From assembly GCF_019880205.1 (NCBI RefSeq), contig NZ_CP082292.1:2232001-2296000 (forward strand): DNA of 64,000 nucleotides. The letters are read 5' to 3'. Positions within the stretch are counted from its first letter, which is position 1. Each line of letters opens with the position of its first letter. The position numbers were made by a program, and so were the translations under genes. Source of the stretch: Pantoea alfalfae. Its GTDB lineage: Bacteria; Pseudomonadota; Gammaproteobacteria; Enterobacterales; Enterobacteriaceae. A model generated the notes under the pieces. That model did not search any database, was not told where the DNA came from, and was given only the letters and a program-made list of their open reading frames with translations. Shown here in pieces: positions 8,194 through 18,304 of the stretch.

Positions 8194-8209
8194 ACGCAAA
8201 CGTTTAACA
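8194..8209 (+). promoter_or_regulatory. PurR box in the purR leader
   Basis: ACGCAAACGTTTAACA lies 45 bp before the purR start and matches the PurR consensus ACGCAAACGTTTGCGT at 12 of 16 positions, with a perfect left half. This fits the known autorepression of purR. A half-site CGTTTGCG at 8103-8110 could be a second weaker operator. Confidence 0.8.
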
Positions 8210-8253
8210 TTACGCTTATCATAGAGTTAGGTAAGGACTGGAGTCCGATTTTC

Positions 8254-9279
8254 ATGGCAACAATTAAAGATGTGGCGAAACGCGCTGGCGTCTCAACGAC
8301 CACCGTTTCGCACGTCATCAATAAAACCCGCTTTGTCGCTGAAGAGACGCGCGAGGCGGTCTGGCAGGCAATTAAAGAATTGCACTACTCGCCGAGCGCT
8401 GTAGCACGCAGTCTGAAAGTAAACCACACCAAGACGCTGGGTCTGCTTGCCACCTCCAGCGAAGCGCCCTATTTCGCTGAAATTATTGAGGCGGTTGAAA
8501 ATCACTGTTTTGATAAAGGCTATACGCTGATTCTGGGTAATGCGCATAACGACCTGCAAAAACAGCGCGCCTACCTCAGCATGATGGCGCAGAAGCGTGT
8601 CGATGGCCTGCTGGTGATGTGCTCTGAGTATCCGGACGATCTGCTGCAGATGCTGGAAGAGAACCGCAATATCCCGATGGTGGTGATGGACTGGGGCGAA
8701 TCGCGCGCCGACTTTACCGATACGGTTCTCGATAATGCCTTCCAGGGCGGCTATCTGGCGGGACGCTATCTGATTGAACGCGGACACCGCGATATCGGTG
8801 CCATTCCGGGTCAGATGGAGCGCAATACCGGCGGCGGACGCCATGCCGGTTTCCTGAAGGCACTGGAAGAAGCGGGAATTCAGCCGCGCGCGGAGTGGAT
8901 TGTGCAGGGTGACTTTGAGCCAGAGTCGGGTTATCAGGCGATGCAGCAGATCCTGTCGCAAAAGCAGCGCCCGACCGCCGTCTTCTGCGGCGGCGACATC
9001 ATGGCGATGGGGGCCATTTGCGCCGCCGACGAGATGGGTCTGCGCGTGCCGCAGGATATTTCGGTAATCGGTTATGACAATGTGCGCAACGCACGCTATT
9101 TCGCCCCTGCCCTGACCACGGTGCATCAGCCTAAAGCCCAGTTGGGTGAGAAGGCGCTGGATATGCTGCTCGACCGCATCACCAGTAAGCGCGAAGTGTC
9201 ACAAACGATTGAAGTCCATCCGACGCTGATTGAGCGCCGTTCAGTGGCCGATGGTCCGTTCCGCGACTATCGCCGCTAA
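8254..9279 (+). CDS. purR: purine repressor PurR (LacI family)
   Basis: A 341-residue LacI-family repressor that binds hypoxanthine or guanine as corepressor and shuts down purine biosynthesis genes. The N-terminal helix-turn-helix and hinge ([20 protein letters not shown], then [10 protein letters not shown] at about 50-60) are nearly identical to E. coli PurR; the ligand-binding periplasmic-protein-like domain follows. The start is the conserved MATIKDV with exact family length; the 60 extra codons upstream are leader. Its stop codon overlaps by 4 bp the stop of the convergent punR. It carries a PurR box in its own leader. Confidence 0.98.
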   Translation: MATIKDVAKRAGVSTTTVSHVINKTRFVAEETREAVWQAIKELHYSPSAVARSLKVNHTKTLGLLATSSEAPYFAEIIEAVENHCFDKGYTLILGNAHNDLQKQRAYLSMMAQKRVDGLLVMCSEYPDDLLQMLEENRNIPMVVMDWGESRADFTDTVLDNAFQGGYLAGRYLIERGHRDIGAIPGQMERNTGGGRHAGFLKALEEAGIQPRAEWIVQGDFEPESGYQAMQQILSQKQRPTAVFCGGDIMAMGAICAADEMGLRVPQDISVIGYDNVRNARYFAPALTTVHQPKAQLGEKALDMLLDRITSKREVSQTIEVHPTLIERRSVADGPFRDYRR

Positions 9280-10181
9280 TCCTCGCTTAACCACTCCTGA
9301 TTAAGCGTTTGCGTATCACCCAGATAGCTGAGCAACCAGCCTGTCGCCGGTGATGCGCGATCCTCGGCCCAGCTAACGCAGCAGGGGCTGTCCGGAAATG
9401 CTACCGGAAGCGTTAGCTCCACCAGCTCGCCACTGTCGAGCAGTGGCCTGGCCAGATGCCCCGGCACCATCGCCACGCACAAGCCCGCCTGCACGCATTC
9501 CAGTCCGGTTTGCCACTCCGGCACCACCAGCCTGCGCTGGTTATCCAGCGTCCATGTCATACGACGCGGCAGTGCGCGTGATGTATCTTCCAGCACCAGG
9601 GACGGCCAGCTACGCAGCGTGTCGTCATCTATCTGGCTCGCCTGCGTCAGCGGATGATCGGGCGCGACCACGCAGCGCCAGTTGAGCGTACCCATATCGC
9701 GAAACGCAAACCGTCCGCCCACCGGAATTGCCTGTGTGGCCCCAATCGCAACTTCTACCCGGCCATCGGCCAGCGCATCCCAGACACCATTAAAAACTTC
9801 ATAGCTGATGATCAGCTCCATATCGGGGAAGTGGCGATAGAAATCTTTGACCAGCTGCCGGGTGCGCTGAGGTTTGGCGATACGGTCAACGGCAATGCTG
9901 AGCTGCCCGCGCCAGCCATTGGCCAGCTGCTGACACTGCCGCCGTGTAGCAAGCATTTTTTTGATGACGCTGCGCCCTTCCCGGACAAAATGTTCGCCTG
10001 CTGGCGTCAGCACCACTTCACGATGCTGGCGTTCGAACAGCGGCACCGCCAGCCAGTTTTCCAGCTGACGCACTGTATAGCTGATGGCAGAAGGTACCCG
10101 ATGCAGCTCCTGCGCGGCTGCGCTGAAGCTGCCCCCTCGGGCAACCGCGTCAACGACCTCTAATGCATATTCTGACCACAT
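9276..10181 (-). CDS. punR: LysR-type regulator PunR
   Basis: A 301-residue LysR-type activator, with helix-turn-helix in residues about 5-60 ([24 protein letters not shown]...) and a type-2 periplasmic-binding-like effector domain. E. coli PunR (YdhB) activates the adjacent divergent purine nucleoside transporter gene punC. The same divergent arrangement with a 107-bp gap is kept here. Its 3' end overlaps purR's stop codon. Function assigned from synteny and overall family match. Confidence 0.9.
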   Translation of the reverse strand: MWSEYALEVVDAVARGGSFSAAAQELHRVPSAISYTVRQLENWLAVPLFERQHREVVLTPAGEHFVREGRSVIKKMLATRRQCQQLANGWRGQLSIAVDRIAKPQRTRQLVKDFYRHFPDMELIISYEVFNGVWDALADGRVEVAIGATQAIPVGGRFAFRDMGTLNWRCVVAPDHPLTQASQIDDDTLRSWPSLVLEDTSRALPRRMTWTLDNQRRLVVPEWQTGLECVQAGLCVAMVPGHLARPLLDSGELVELTLPVAFPDSPCCVSWAEDRASPATGWLLSYLGDTQTLNQEWLSED

Positions 10182-10288
10182 AATCTGCCTTCAAAAATTT
10201 TAACAGCAACCGGCAAATATTACCGTTTCACAGCGGCAAACGCACCTTTTACACTCTGCCGCGTTTATCCTGCAAAAATGAGAATGAG

Positions 10289-11491
10289 ATGCTGTCGAAT
10301 AAAGGATTTATGCCCTATCTTGCCCTGCTGAGCATGCTCGGCTTTTTAGCCACTGACATGTATCTGCCCGCCTTTGGTGCGATGCAGCACACCTTTAATA
10401 CCTCGCCCGGCCTGATTAGCGCCAGTATGAGCCTCTTTCTGGGAGGCTTTGCCGTGGGTCAGCTTTTCTGGGGACCGCTCTCCGACCGCATCGGCCGTAA
10501 GCCGGTGCTGCTGGCCGGACTGACCCTGTTTGGCGTCGGCTGTGCGGGCATGCTGTGGGTGAATGATATTACTCTGATGCTGGCGCTGCGCTTTGTGCAG
10601 GCCATTGGCGTCTGTGCTGCCGCCGTGAGCTGGCAGGCATTGGTGGTGGATCGCTACCCCGCCGCGCGCGCCAACAAAGTCTTTGCAACGATTATGCCGC
10701 TGGTTGCGCTCTCCCCGGCGCTGGCCCCGTTGCTGGGTGCCTGGCTGATCGGTCACTTCCACTGGCGTTCGATTTTTCTGGTGCTGACACTGATTGCGGT
10801 GGCGTTGATTCTGACCACCCTGCGTCTGCCCACAGTACGCCCGGAAGCACGCGAAAAAGGAGCACAGCCCGGCTTTCTCACCCTGCTGAAATCCCGGGTC
10901 TACAGCGGCAACGTGCTGATCTACTCTGCCTGTTCTGCCAGCTTCTTTGCCTGGCTGACCGGATCGCCGTTCATTCTGGCGGATCTGGGTCTCTCGCCCG
11001 CCGATATCGGCCTGAGTTATGTACCCCAGACCCTCGCCTTTTTAATCGGTGGATTTGGCTGTCGCGCCCTGCTCAACCGCTTTAACGGCGCACAGCTGCT
11101 CCCCTGGCTGTTAGGCGTCTACAGCCTGAGCATTCTGGCGCTGTTTGCTGTTGCACTTGCAGGCAACAGTACGCTGGTGAGCCTGATGGTGCCGTTCTGT
11201 GGGATGGCGCTGGCTAACGGCGCAATTTATCCGATTGTGGTTTCCAGTGCGCTGACGCCCTTCCCGCACGCCACCGGTAAAGCGGCCGCATTGCAGAACA
11301 CCTTACAACTCGGACTCTGCTTCGCTGCAAGCCTGGCAGTCTCTGCCGGATTAACCCAGGCGCTGTTTACCACTACGCTGATAATGACGGTAACGATTCT
11401 GCTGGCGCTACTCGGTTACGCCATGCAGCGTACCGCAAGCGCACAATCTGTTGTTGCCTCTCCGCAACCTGCCTGCCAGGATAACCAGTGA
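10289..11491 (+). CDS. punC: MFS purine nucleoside transporter PunC
   Basis: A 400-residue, 12-helix major facilitator of the DHA1 Bcr/CflA type in the inner membrane. It carries the DHA1 motif A region [14 protein letters not shown] after helix 2 and the motif C-like segment in helix 5. E. coli PunC (YdhC) takes part in purine nucleoside transport and is activated by PunR. The divergent punR and convergent purR around it make a compact purine cluster. The length is as in E. coli (403). Confidence 0.92.
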   Translation: MLSNKGFMPYLALLSMLGFLATDMYLPAFGAMQHTFNTSPGLISASMSLFLGGFAVGQLFWGPLSDRIGRKPVLLAGLTLFGVGCAGMLWVNDITLMLALRFVQAIGVCAAAVSWQALVVDRYPAARANKVFATIMPLVALSPALAPLLGAWLIGHFHWRSIFLVLTLIAVALILTTLRLPTVRPEAREKGAQPGFLTLLKSRVYSGNVLIYSACSASFFAWLTGSPFILADLGLSPADIGLSYVPQTLAFLIGGFGCRALLNRFNGAQLLPWLLGVYSLSILALFAVALAGNSTLVSLMVPFCGMALANGAIYPIVVSSALTPFPHATGKAAALQNTLQLGLCFAASLAVSAGLTQALFTTTLIMTVTILLALLGYAMQRTASAQSVVASPQPACQDNQ

Positions 11492-11801
11492 CACATTGAC
11501 TTTTTCGTTAGCATCCTAACAATAAGTCATTGAATATTGACCCGCGTGAGAATATACTCATTCGGGTCAACAAACCTGTAATAAATCAATAATATACTAA
11601 CGTAATAATCTGATTGGCACCCTGTTGCCGGGACGGTATTCGCGCGCGTTATTCTTAGCCTGACCGACCTGCTGCAGGCTATTCCAGTCCTCTGTATCAC
11701 ACAGTCAACCGGTGTGCGGAATCATCCGTACCGTTTCTCAATGCCTGACAAAATTGACTACTCTTTGTTCAGGTTCAGATTGGACAGGTGGTGGAAAAGC
11801 T
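11492..11801. other. punC-cfa intergenic region and cfa leader
   Basis: A 310-bp region with no gene. A hairpin TTGACCCG-cg-TGAG(aatata)CTCA-tt-CGGGTCAA spans 11537-11570. A TATACT at 11593-11598 would place a cfa start near 11605, giving a leader of about 200 nt, like the long upstream-promoter leader that sRNAs target in E. coli cfa. The promoter assignment is tentative. Confidence 0.45.
11537..11570. repeat. two-part hairpin after punC
   Basis: An 8-bp outer stem (TTGACCCG/CGGGTCAA), a 2x2 internal loop and a 4-bp inner stem (TGAG/CTCA) with a 6-nt loop. No T tract follows, so it is either a weak transcript end for punC or a regulatory site for cfa. Confidence 0.5.
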
Positions 11802-12950
11802 ATGAGTTCATCTTATGCAGAAGCAGTGAGCCCTGAAGAAAACCATTGGTATCGCATCGTCCACGAAATGCTGGAAAAAGCGGATATTGAAATTAATGGT
11901 TCACGTCCCTGGGATATTCATATTAATCATCCCGGCTTTTTTAAGCGTGTTCTGCAGGAAGGATCGCTTGGGCTCGGTGAGAGCTACATGGATGGGTGGT
12001 GGGAGTGCGACCGGCTGGATATTTTCTTCCATCAGGTGCTTAAACATAAACTCGATCAGCAACTCCCGCATCACTTTAAAGATACGCTGCGCATCGCCGC
12101 TGCCCGCTTAACCAATCTGCAGTCGAAAAAGCGGGCCTGGATTGTCGGTAAAGAGCATTACGACCTGGGTAACGATCTCTTTTCACTGATGCTTGACCCC
12201 TATATGCAATATTCCTGTGGCTACTGGAAAGAGGCCACGACCCTGGCGACGGCGCAGGAAGCCAAGCTGGATATGATTTGCCGTAAATTAGCGCTGGAAC
12301 CGGGAATGTCGCTGCTGGATATCGGCTGTGGCTGGGGCGGACTTGCGGAATTTGCCGCACGTCATTATGGCGTTAAAGTGCATGGCGTGACGATTTCCGC
12401 CGAACAACAGAAACTGGCGCAGCAGCGCTGTAGCGGATTAGATGTCACGATTCTGTTGCAGGATTATCGCGATCTGAATGAGCAGTTTGATCGCATCGTT
12501 TCAGTAGGCATGTTCGAGCATGTCGGGCCAAAGAATTACGCCACCTATTTTGATGTGGTTGATCGTAATTTAAAACCTGATGGTATTTTCCTTCTTCACA
12601 CCATTGGCGCGATTAAAACCGATATGAGCGTCGATCCCTGGATTGACAAATATATCTTCCCTAACGGCTGCCTGCCTTCAGTGCGTCACGTGGCGGATGC
12701 CAGCGAGCCCCATTTTATTCTGGAAGACTGGCATAACTTCGGGGCCGATTACGACAAAACGTTGATGGCCTGGCATGAGCGCTTTTTGCAGGCCTGGCCG
12801 GCGCTGGCCGACAACTATGGCGAACGCTTTAAGCGAATGTTCTCCTATTATCTCAATGCCTGTGCCGGTGCCTTCCGGGCGCGCGATATTCAGCTGTGGC
12901 AGATTGTGTTCAGCCGCGGTGTTGAGGGTGGATTACGGGTGGCGCGATAG
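11802..12950 (+). CDS. cfa: cyclopropane-fatty-acid-phospholipid synthase
   Basis: Transfers a methylene group from S-adenosylmethionine to cis double bonds of membrane phospholipid acyl chains, mainly on entry to stationary phase or acid stress. It is 382 residues, exactly the E. coli length from the chosen MSSSYAEAV start; the 30 upstream in-frame codons belong to the leader. The SAM-binding motif LLDIGCGWGG lies at residues 171-180, and the conserved GMFEHVGPKNY and the C-terminal active-site segment NACAGAFRARDIQLWQ are intact. It is followed by an unusual inverted-repeat-rich intergenic segment before the convergent ribC. Confidence 0.98.
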   Translation: MSSSYAEAVSPEENHWYRIVHEMLEKADIEINGSRPWDIHINHPGFFKRVLQEGSLGLGESYMDGWWECDRLDIFFHQVLKHKLDQQLPHHFKDTLRIAAARLTNLQSKKRAWIVGKEHYDLGNDLFSLMLDPYMQYSCGYWKEATTLATAQEAKLDMICRKLALEPGMSLLDIGCGWGGLAEFAARHYGVKVHGVTISAEQQKLAQQRCSGLDVTILLQDYRDLNEQFDRIVSVGMFEHVGPKNYATYFDVVDRNLKPDGIFLLHTIGAIKTDMSVDPWIDKYIFPNGCLPSVRHVADASEPHFILEDWHNFGADYDKTLMAWHERFLQAWPALADNYGERFKRMFSYYLNACAGAFRARDIQLWQIVFSRGVEGGLRVAR

Positions 12951-13050
12951 GGAGTATAAAAGCTGGTAATTACGAAGGCGCTTTCCCGGCCGAAGACCTG
13001 AAAAGAAAGGTCTGTTTTGCTTTAACAGGGAGCGTTGCGCACGAAACGGG

Positions 13051-13213
13051 GTCAGATCGGAAAGTCGCAAAACCCGTCATCCCTGACATGTTCGGCCCGC
13101 GCGATTACGCACCTCATCCCTGAGGTGCGCCCGTTAACGGGCCAACACGTTGCGTTGTTCAAAAACGCCTGGCGTTTTTGTCCATAGCGCGAGACGCTTT
13201 CCTCTTCTGACCT
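13051..13213. repeat. inverted-repeat-rich intergenic element
   Basis: Imperfect terminal inverted repeats (GGTCAGATCGGAAAGTCG at the left, CGCTTTCCTCTTCTGACC at the right) enclose three internal palindromes: CGCACCTCA/TGAGGTGCG (13108-13129), GCCCGTTAACGGGC (13129-13142) and CAAAAACGCC/GGCGTTTTTG (13160-13180). The last one has A and T tracts and could be a bidirectional terminator for the convergent cfa and ribC. The 339-bp gap holds no gene. The layout resembles a small interspersed palindromic element rather than a plain terminator. Confidence 0.55.
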
Positions 13214-13289
13214 GATTCCCTGCGCCCTGAACTTTTATAATGCTGACAGATTAAAACCGATTTGGCTGCCTGCAGCGCTTACACGCCTT

Positions 13290-13952
13290 TTATTCATTCT
13301 CGGAGGCTGAATGGCCGGTCAGCATGCTCATTGCCGCCGCGGCATCGCGCTGTGCTAACACCCGCTCAACGGTCTCTACGATTGCCTGCGTGTGCGGATC
13401 GATCTCAATATTGACCCGGTCGCCAAACGTCTTCGCGCCCAGAGTGGTGCGCTCCAGCGTTTCCGGGATCAGATAGACACAGAATTTAGTCTTTGTCACA
13501 TCGCCTACCGTCAGGCTGATGCCGTCGATACCGACAAAACCTTTATGCAGGATATATTTCATCTGCATTGGATCCTGGATTTTAAACCAGACTTCGCGAT
13601 TGTGTTCTGACTGGATAATCTTGCAGATTTCAGCGGTGGTCATAATATGACCTGACATCAGATGACCGCCTATTTCATCGCTGAATTTCGCTGCACGCTC
13701 AATATTAACCACATCGCCCTGACGTAAATCGCCAAGGTTAGTGACCCGCAGCGTCTCTTTAATTAAATCAAAACTGACGCAATCGCCTTCAATGGCCGTT
13801 ACGGTTAAACAGCAACCGTTATGGGCAACAGATGCGCCCAGCGCCAGGCCCGGTAAGAGCTCTTCCGGCAGTCGGACAGTGTGGGTACGAAACAGTTCTT
13901 TTTCTTCAATGGACACGATTTCTGCGGTGCCCTGCACAATACCGGTAAACAT
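13290..13952 (-). CDS. ribC: riboflavin synthase, alpha subunit
   Basis: Dismutates two 6,7-dimethyl-8-ribityllumazine molecules to riboflavin, the last step of riboflavin synthesis (called ribE in some nomenclatures). The 220-residue protein has the expected two lumazine-binding beta-barrel repeats: [17 protein letters not shown] with the NGCCLTVT segment, and the second beginning near [10 protein letters not shown] with [12 protein letters not shown]. It is divergent from mdtK and convergent with cfa, as in E. coli. No FMN riboswitch is seen upstream. Confidence 0.97.
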   Translation of the reverse strand: MFTGIVQGTAEIVSIEEKELFRTHTVRLPEELLPGLALGASVAHNGCCLTVTAIEGDCVSFDLIKETLRVTNLGDLRQGDVVNIERAAKFSDEIGGHLMSGHIMTTAEICKIIQSEHNREVWFKIQDPMQMKYILHKGFVGIDGISLTVGDVTKTKFCVYLIPETLERTTLGAKTFGDRVNIEIDPHTQAIVETVERVLAQRDAAAAMSMLTGHSASENE

Positions 13953-14108
13953 AGTCTTTGCCTCTGCGAAGTTTACGCTAGTTTATCACAGCTCCGGTAG
14001 GCTGTTAGAATTCAGCCCGCACCGCCTCTGTAATCTGTGGCAAAACGCATTGTGTGACAAAGATTGGCGAATTCTGTTACCCCGGTTACACTGGTTCGCG
14101 CTATTCCC

Positions 14109-14130
14109 AAGGGCTTTTCTGCCCTTTTAA
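14109..14130 (+). terminator. terminator-like hairpin in the mdtK leader
   Basis: AAGGGC(ttttct)GCCCTTTT is a short intrinsic-terminator-like hairpin that ends about 26 bp before the mdtK start. It could act as an attenuator or limit translation of mdtK. Only sequence supports this. Confidence 0.5.
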
Positions 14131-14155
14131 TTCATTTAATAAGTCAGGTGTTAAC

Positions 14156-15529
14156 GTGCAGAAGTATTTAACAGAAGCGCGTCAATTGCTGGCCCTTGCG
14201 ATTCCGGTCATCCTTGCTCAGGTGGCCCAAACCGCAATGGGATTTGTGGATACCATTATGGCCGGCGCAGTCAGCGCCACGGATATGGCCGCCGTTGCTG
14301 TCGGCACCTCTGTCTGGCTTCCGGCCATCCTGTTTGGTCATGGTCTTCTGCTTGCATTGACGCCCACCGTTGCGCAACTCAACGGTTCAGGCCGCCGCGA
14401 ACGCATCGGCGAACAGATCCGCCAGGGCTACTGGCTCGCCTTTTTTGTCTCACTGCTGATTATGGTGCTGCTGTGGCACGCCGGTTATCTTATCCGGGCG
14501 ATGCATGACATCGATCCCGCGCTGGCGCTTAAAGCCGAGGGCTATCTGCATGCCCTGCTGTTCGGCGCGCCAGGCTATCTCTTCTTTCAGGTGCTGCGTA
14601 ATCAGTGCGAGGGGCTGTCGAAAACCAAACCCGGCATGGTGCTGGGCTTTCTGGGCCTGATGTTTAACATCCCGCTGAACTATGTCTTTATCTACGGCCA
14701 CTTCGGCATGCCCGCGTTGGGCGGTGTCGGCTGCGGCGTGGCAACGGCATCGGTCTACTGGGTGATGTTTATCTGCATGCGCTTCTGGGTGCGCCGGATG
14801 GGCAGCATGCGCGATATCCGTATGGAGAGCCGCTGGTCGCCGCCTTCGCGTCCGATTCTGAGCCGTCTCATGACGCTGGGATTGCCGGTGGCACTGGCGC
14901 TGTTCTTTGAGGTCACGCTATTTGCCGTTGTGGCCCTGCTGGTTTCACCACTGGGGATCGTGAATGTGGCCGGTCACCAGATCGCGCTGAACTTCAGTTC
15001 ACTGATGTTTGTATTACCGCTGTCGCTGGGCGTCGCAACCACCATCCGCGTCGGCTATCGTCTGGGTCAGGGTTCTACTGAGCAGGCAAAAGTCGCCGCC
15101 TGGACCGCTCAGGGTGTGGGCATCAGCATGGCAGCGCTGACCGCGATTTTTACCGTGACGTTTCGTCACCAGATTGCCCTGCTCTATAACGACAACCCTG
15201 AAGTGGTCACACTGGCGGCGCAGTTGATGCTGCTGGCAGCGATTTATCAGTTCTCGGACTCGATACAGGTGATTGGCAGCGGGATCCTGCGTGGGTATAA
15301 AGACACAAGGTCCATTTTCTTTATTACCTTTATCGCTTACTGGCTGCTGGGACTGCCCGCCGGGTATCTGCTGGCGCTGACTGACTGGCTGGTGCCCCGG
15401 ATGGGGCCAGCAGGCTTCTGGTGCGGCTTTATTATCGGTCTGACCTCGGCGGCAGTCATGATGATCTGGCGCATCAGACGCTTACAGCGGTCACCTGCGG
15501 AAATCATTCTGGCGCGCGCGGCGCGATAA
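14156..15529 (+). CDS. mdtK: MATE-family multidrug efflux pump MdtK
   Basis: A 457-residue, 12-helix MATE antiporter that exports fluoroquinolones, dyes and other cationic drugs using the sodium or proton gradient. Two homologous 6-helix halves are visible; both begin with the MATE-type pattern ([22 protein letters not shown] and [22 protein letters not shown]). The start is a GTG at VQKYLTEAR, chosen because it gives exactly the E. coli length and MQKYISEAR alignment, with CAGGTG upstream; the 34 upstream codons are leader. It lies divergent from ribC with a hairpin in the leader. Confidence 0.96.
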   Translation: MQKYLTEARQLLALAIPVILAQVAQTAMGFVDTIMAGAVSATDMAAVAVGTSVWLPAILFGHGLLLALTPTVAQLNGSGRRERIGEQIRQGYWLAFFVSLLIMVLLWHAGYLIRAMHDIDPALALKAEGYLHALLFGAPGYLFFQVLRNQCEGLSKTKPGMVLGFLGLMFNIPLNYVFIYGHFGMPALGGVGCGVATASVYWVMFICMRFWVRRMGSMRDIRMESRWSPPSRPILSRLMTLGLPVALALFFEVTLFAVVALLVSPLGIVNVAGHQIALNFSSLMFVLPLSLGVATTIRVGYRLGQGSTEQAKVAAWTAQGVGISMAALTAIFTVTFRHQIALLYNDNPEVVTLAAQLMLLAAIYQFSDSIQVIGSGILRGYKDTRSIFFITFIAYWLLGLPAGYLLALTDWLVPRMGPAGFWCGFIIGLTSAAVMMIWRIRRLQRSPAEIILARAAR

Positions 15530-15622
15530 CCGTAAAAGCGGGTTAATTATGGCCCGCGATGACGAAAAAAACGACGGTTAGCACAGTTGCTGCTCAGTCA
15601 TGGCGAAAAAACTATTTTCCCC

Positions 15623-15651
15623 TTGCCAGGCTTCTGCGCTGCCGTTAATAT
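15623..15651 (+). promoter_or_regulatory. promoter of the tRNA-Val cluster
   Basis: TTGCCA and TAATAT separated by 17 bp, followed by a C-rich stretch, lie about 30 bp before the first tRNA gene. This fits a sigma-70 stable-RNA promoter. Confidence 0.7.
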
Positions 15652-15681
15652 TCGTCCCCGCTGTCGCCCTGACAGCATGTT

Positions 15682-15758
15682 GCGCTCTTAGCTCAGTTGG
15701 TTAGAGCACCACCTTGACATGGTGGGGGTCGATGGTTCGAGTCCATTAGAGCGCACCA
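15682..15758 (+). tRNA. tRNA-Val (GAC), copy 1
   Basis: A 77-nt cloverleaf with acceptor GCGCTCT/AGAGCGC, D-arm AGCTCAGTTGGTTAGAGC, anticodon GAC in CCACCTTGACATGGTGG, TTCGAGT in the T-arm, and an encoded 3' ACCA. It reads valine codons GUC/GUU. Identical over all 77 bases to copy 3. Confidence 0.98.
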
Positions 15759-15761
15759 AGT

Positions 15762-15838
15762 GCGTCCGTAGCTCAGTTGGTTAGAGCACCACCTTGACAT
15801 GGTGGGGGTCGGTGGTTCGAGTCCACTCGGACGCACCA
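15762..15838 (+). tRNA. valW: tRNA-Val (GAC), copy 2
   Basis: A 77-nt gene with acceptor GCGTCCG/CGGACGC and the same D and anticodon arms as its neighbours; it differs in the acceptor and T stems. The sequence agrees with E. coli valW from memory. Only 3 bp separate it from copy 1, so they must be processed from one transcript. Confidence 0.97.
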
Positions 15839-15849
15839 ATATTCAGTAT

Positions 15850-15926
15850 GCGCTCTTAGCTCAGTTGGTTAGAGCACCACCTTGACATGGTGGGGGTCGA
15901 TGGTTCGAGTCCATTAGAGCGCACCA
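15850..15926 (+). tRNA. tRNA-Val (GAC), copy 3
   Basis: A 77-nt gene identical to copy 1, including acceptor stem and encoded ACCA, after an 11-bp spacer. E. coli has two tRNA-Val genes at this position; the third one here looks like a recent tandem duplication or a gene-converted copy. Confidence 0.98.
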
Positions 15927-16042
15927 CTTTCAGAATTTCTTCAGCTTGCGCAACTCTCCCTTTTATTGATCTGCATCGCTCCCCCCTCTGCTTTTTGATT
16001 GGTTTTCGCATACTTAGCGTCTATACTGTCCCGCGTTGCTTA

Positions 16043-16058
16043 CTTGAAAGGTTTCAGC
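16043..16058 (+). promoter_or_regulatory. Cra (FruR) operator of pykF
   Basis: CTTGAAAGGTTTCAGC, read on the minus strand as GCTGAAACCTTTCAAG, fits the Cra consensus with the TGAAA/TTTCA dyad. It lies about 213 bp before the pykF start and just downstream of a TATACT at 16022-16027, a position suited to repression. Confidence 0.75.
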
Positions 16059-16270
16059 GATCACGTGCTTACTGCGATAACTCAAATGATTTGCGCAACA
16101 ACAGCGTGGTGGTTACCAACCGTAACCACACAACTTCCCTGCACGCCTGGCCTTCGTCACCTATTCTTACTCAGTACTGCCCATTTCAGTCTCAATCAGA
16201 ATTTTCACTTCGATGCGCTGCCATCGGATTTCGCCCTTATTCATCCATCACAACTTACAGAAAATCCGTC

Positions 16271-17683
16271 ATGAAAAAGACTAAAATCGTTTGTACAATC
16301 GGCCCGAAAACCGAATCCGAAGAGATGCTGACTCAACTGCTTGAAGCGGGCATGAATGTTATGCGTCTTAACTTCTCTCACGGCGACTACGCTGAGCATG
16401 GTCAACGCATAACTAATATGCGTGCCGTCATGCAAAAAACCGGTCGTCAGGCGGCTATCCTGCTGGACACCAAAGGCCCTGAAATCCGCACCATGAAGCT
16501 GGAAGGCGGCAACGATGCGGTGCTAAAAGCTGGCCAGACCTTTACCTTCACTACCGACCAGAGTGTGATCGGCAACAGCGAACGCGTTGCGGTGACCTAC
16601 CCGGGTTTCACAGCCGACCTGAAAATTGGTAACACCGTGCTGGTCGACGATGGACTGATTGGCATGGAAGTGACCGAAGTCACTGAAAATACCGTCGTGT
16701 GCAAAGTCCTGAACAATGGCGATCTGGGTGAGAACAAAGGCGTTAACCTGCCGGGCGTCTCCATCCAGCTGCCTGCTCTGGCTGAGAAAGACAAGCGCGA
16801 CCTGATTTTTGGTTGTGAGCAGGGCGTAGATTTTGTCGCCGCCTCTTTCATCCGCAAGCGTTCAGACGTCCTGGAAATTCGTGAGCACCTGAAACAGCAC
16901 GGCGGCGAGCATATCCAGATCATCTCTAAAATCGAAAACCAGGAAGGCCTGAATAACTTCGACGAAATTCTCGAAGCGTCAGACGGCATCATGGTTGCGC
17001 GTGGTGACCTGGGTGTTGAGATCCCGGTCGAAGAAGTGATCTTCGCGCAGAAGATGATGATCAAAAAATGTAATAAAGCACGCAAAGTTGTTATCACCGC
17101 GACGCAGATGCTTGATTCCATGATCAAGAACCCGCGCCCTACCCGTGCAGAAGCCGGTGACGTAGCGAACGCCATCCTCGACGGTACCGATGCAGTCATG
17201 CTGTCCGGTGAGAGCGCTAAGGGTCGTTATCCGCTGGAGTCGGTCACCATCATGGCGACCATCTGTGAGCGTACCGACCGCGTCATGAAGTCACGCATCG
17301 ACAGCCAGAACGATACCCGCAAGCTGCGTATCACTGAAGCAGTCTGCCGTGGTGCGGTAGAGACGGCTGAGAAGCTGGAAGCGCCACTGATTGTGGTCGC
17401 GACCGAAGGTGGTAAGTCTGCTAAAGCCGTACGTAAATATTTCCCGAACGCCACCATTCTGGCACTGACCACCAATCAGACCACCGCACGTCAGCTGATC
17501 CTGAGCAAAGGGATCGAGACCCGTCTGGTCACTGAAATCGCCTCAACCGATGATTTCTATCGTCTGGGTAAAGAAGCCGCGCTGGAAAGTGGTTATGGAC
17601 AGAAAGGTGATGTTGTGGTGCTGGTGTCAGGTGCATTAGTACCAAGCGGAACTACCAACACCGCCTCTGTACACGTACTGTAA
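16271..17683 (+). CDS. pykF: pyruvate kinase I
   Basis: Transfers phosphate from PEP to ADP, giving pyruvate and ATP; in E. coli the fructose-1,6-bisphosphate-activated isozyme. From [16 protein letters not shown] the protein is 470 residues, exactly the E. coli PykF length. Signatures include [11 protein letters not shown], the catalytic region [18 protein letters not shown] and [15 protein letters not shown]. The open frame extends upstream into the third tRNA-Val gene but that part is untranslated leader. A long leader of more than 200 nt with a Cra box precedes the gene, and a strong terminator follows. Confidence 0.98.
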   Translation: MKKTKIVCTIGPKTESEEMLTQLLEAGMNVMRLNFSHGDYAEHGQRITNMRAVMQKTGRQAAILLDTKGPEIRTMKLEGGNDAVLKAGQTFTFTTDQSVIGNSERVAVTYPGFTADLKIGNTVLVDDGLIGMEVTEVTENTVVCKVLNNGDLGENKGVNLPGVSIQLPALAEKDKRDLIFGCEQGVDFVAASFIRKRSDVLEIREHLKQHGGEHIQIISKIENQEGLNNFDEILEASDGIMVARGDLGVEIPVEEVIFAQKMMIKKCNKARKVVITATQMLDSMIKNPRPTRAEAGDVANAILDGTDAVMLSGESAKGRYPLESVTIMATICERTDRVMKSRIDSQNDTRKLRITEAVCRGAVETAEKLEAPLIVVATEGGKSAKAVRKYFPNATILALTTNQTTARQLILSKGIETRLVTEIASTDDFYRLGKEAALESGYGQKGDVVVLVSGALVPSGTTNTASVHVL

Positions 17684-17705
17684 AACTCTTTTTTGCCATT
17701 ATTTT

Positions 17706-17733
17706 AAAGCGCCTTAATGAGGCGCTTTTTTTA
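17706..17733 (+). terminator. pykF terminator
   Basis: AAAGCGCCT/AGGCGCTTT stem with a 5-nt loop and a T7 tract, 22 bp after the pykF stop. Confidence 0.93.
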
Positions 17734-18223
<490 letters not shown>

Positions 18224-18235
18224 GAGTTCTGGTTT

Positions 18236-18268
18236 AAAAATGGCGCCTTTATGGCGCCATTTTTTTTG
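18236..18268 (+). terminator. lpp terminator
   Basis: AAAAATGGCGCC/GGCGCCATTTTTTTT with a TTTAT loop; strong, and usable in both directions because of the A tract. Confidence 0.95.
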
Positions 18269-18304
18269 CTCCGAATTCAGTGCCCTCCACAGACACTTAT
18301 CCAG

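Noticed and set aside
8293..9126. 277-codon open frame antisense to purR
   Set aside because: Codon-complement shadow within a confirmed gene; low-complexity composition without family features.
15887..16270. 5' extension of the pykF open frame into the third tRNA-Val gene
   Set aside because: It runs through a tRNA and a Cra-regulated leader; pykF from position 16271 has exactly the E. coli length.
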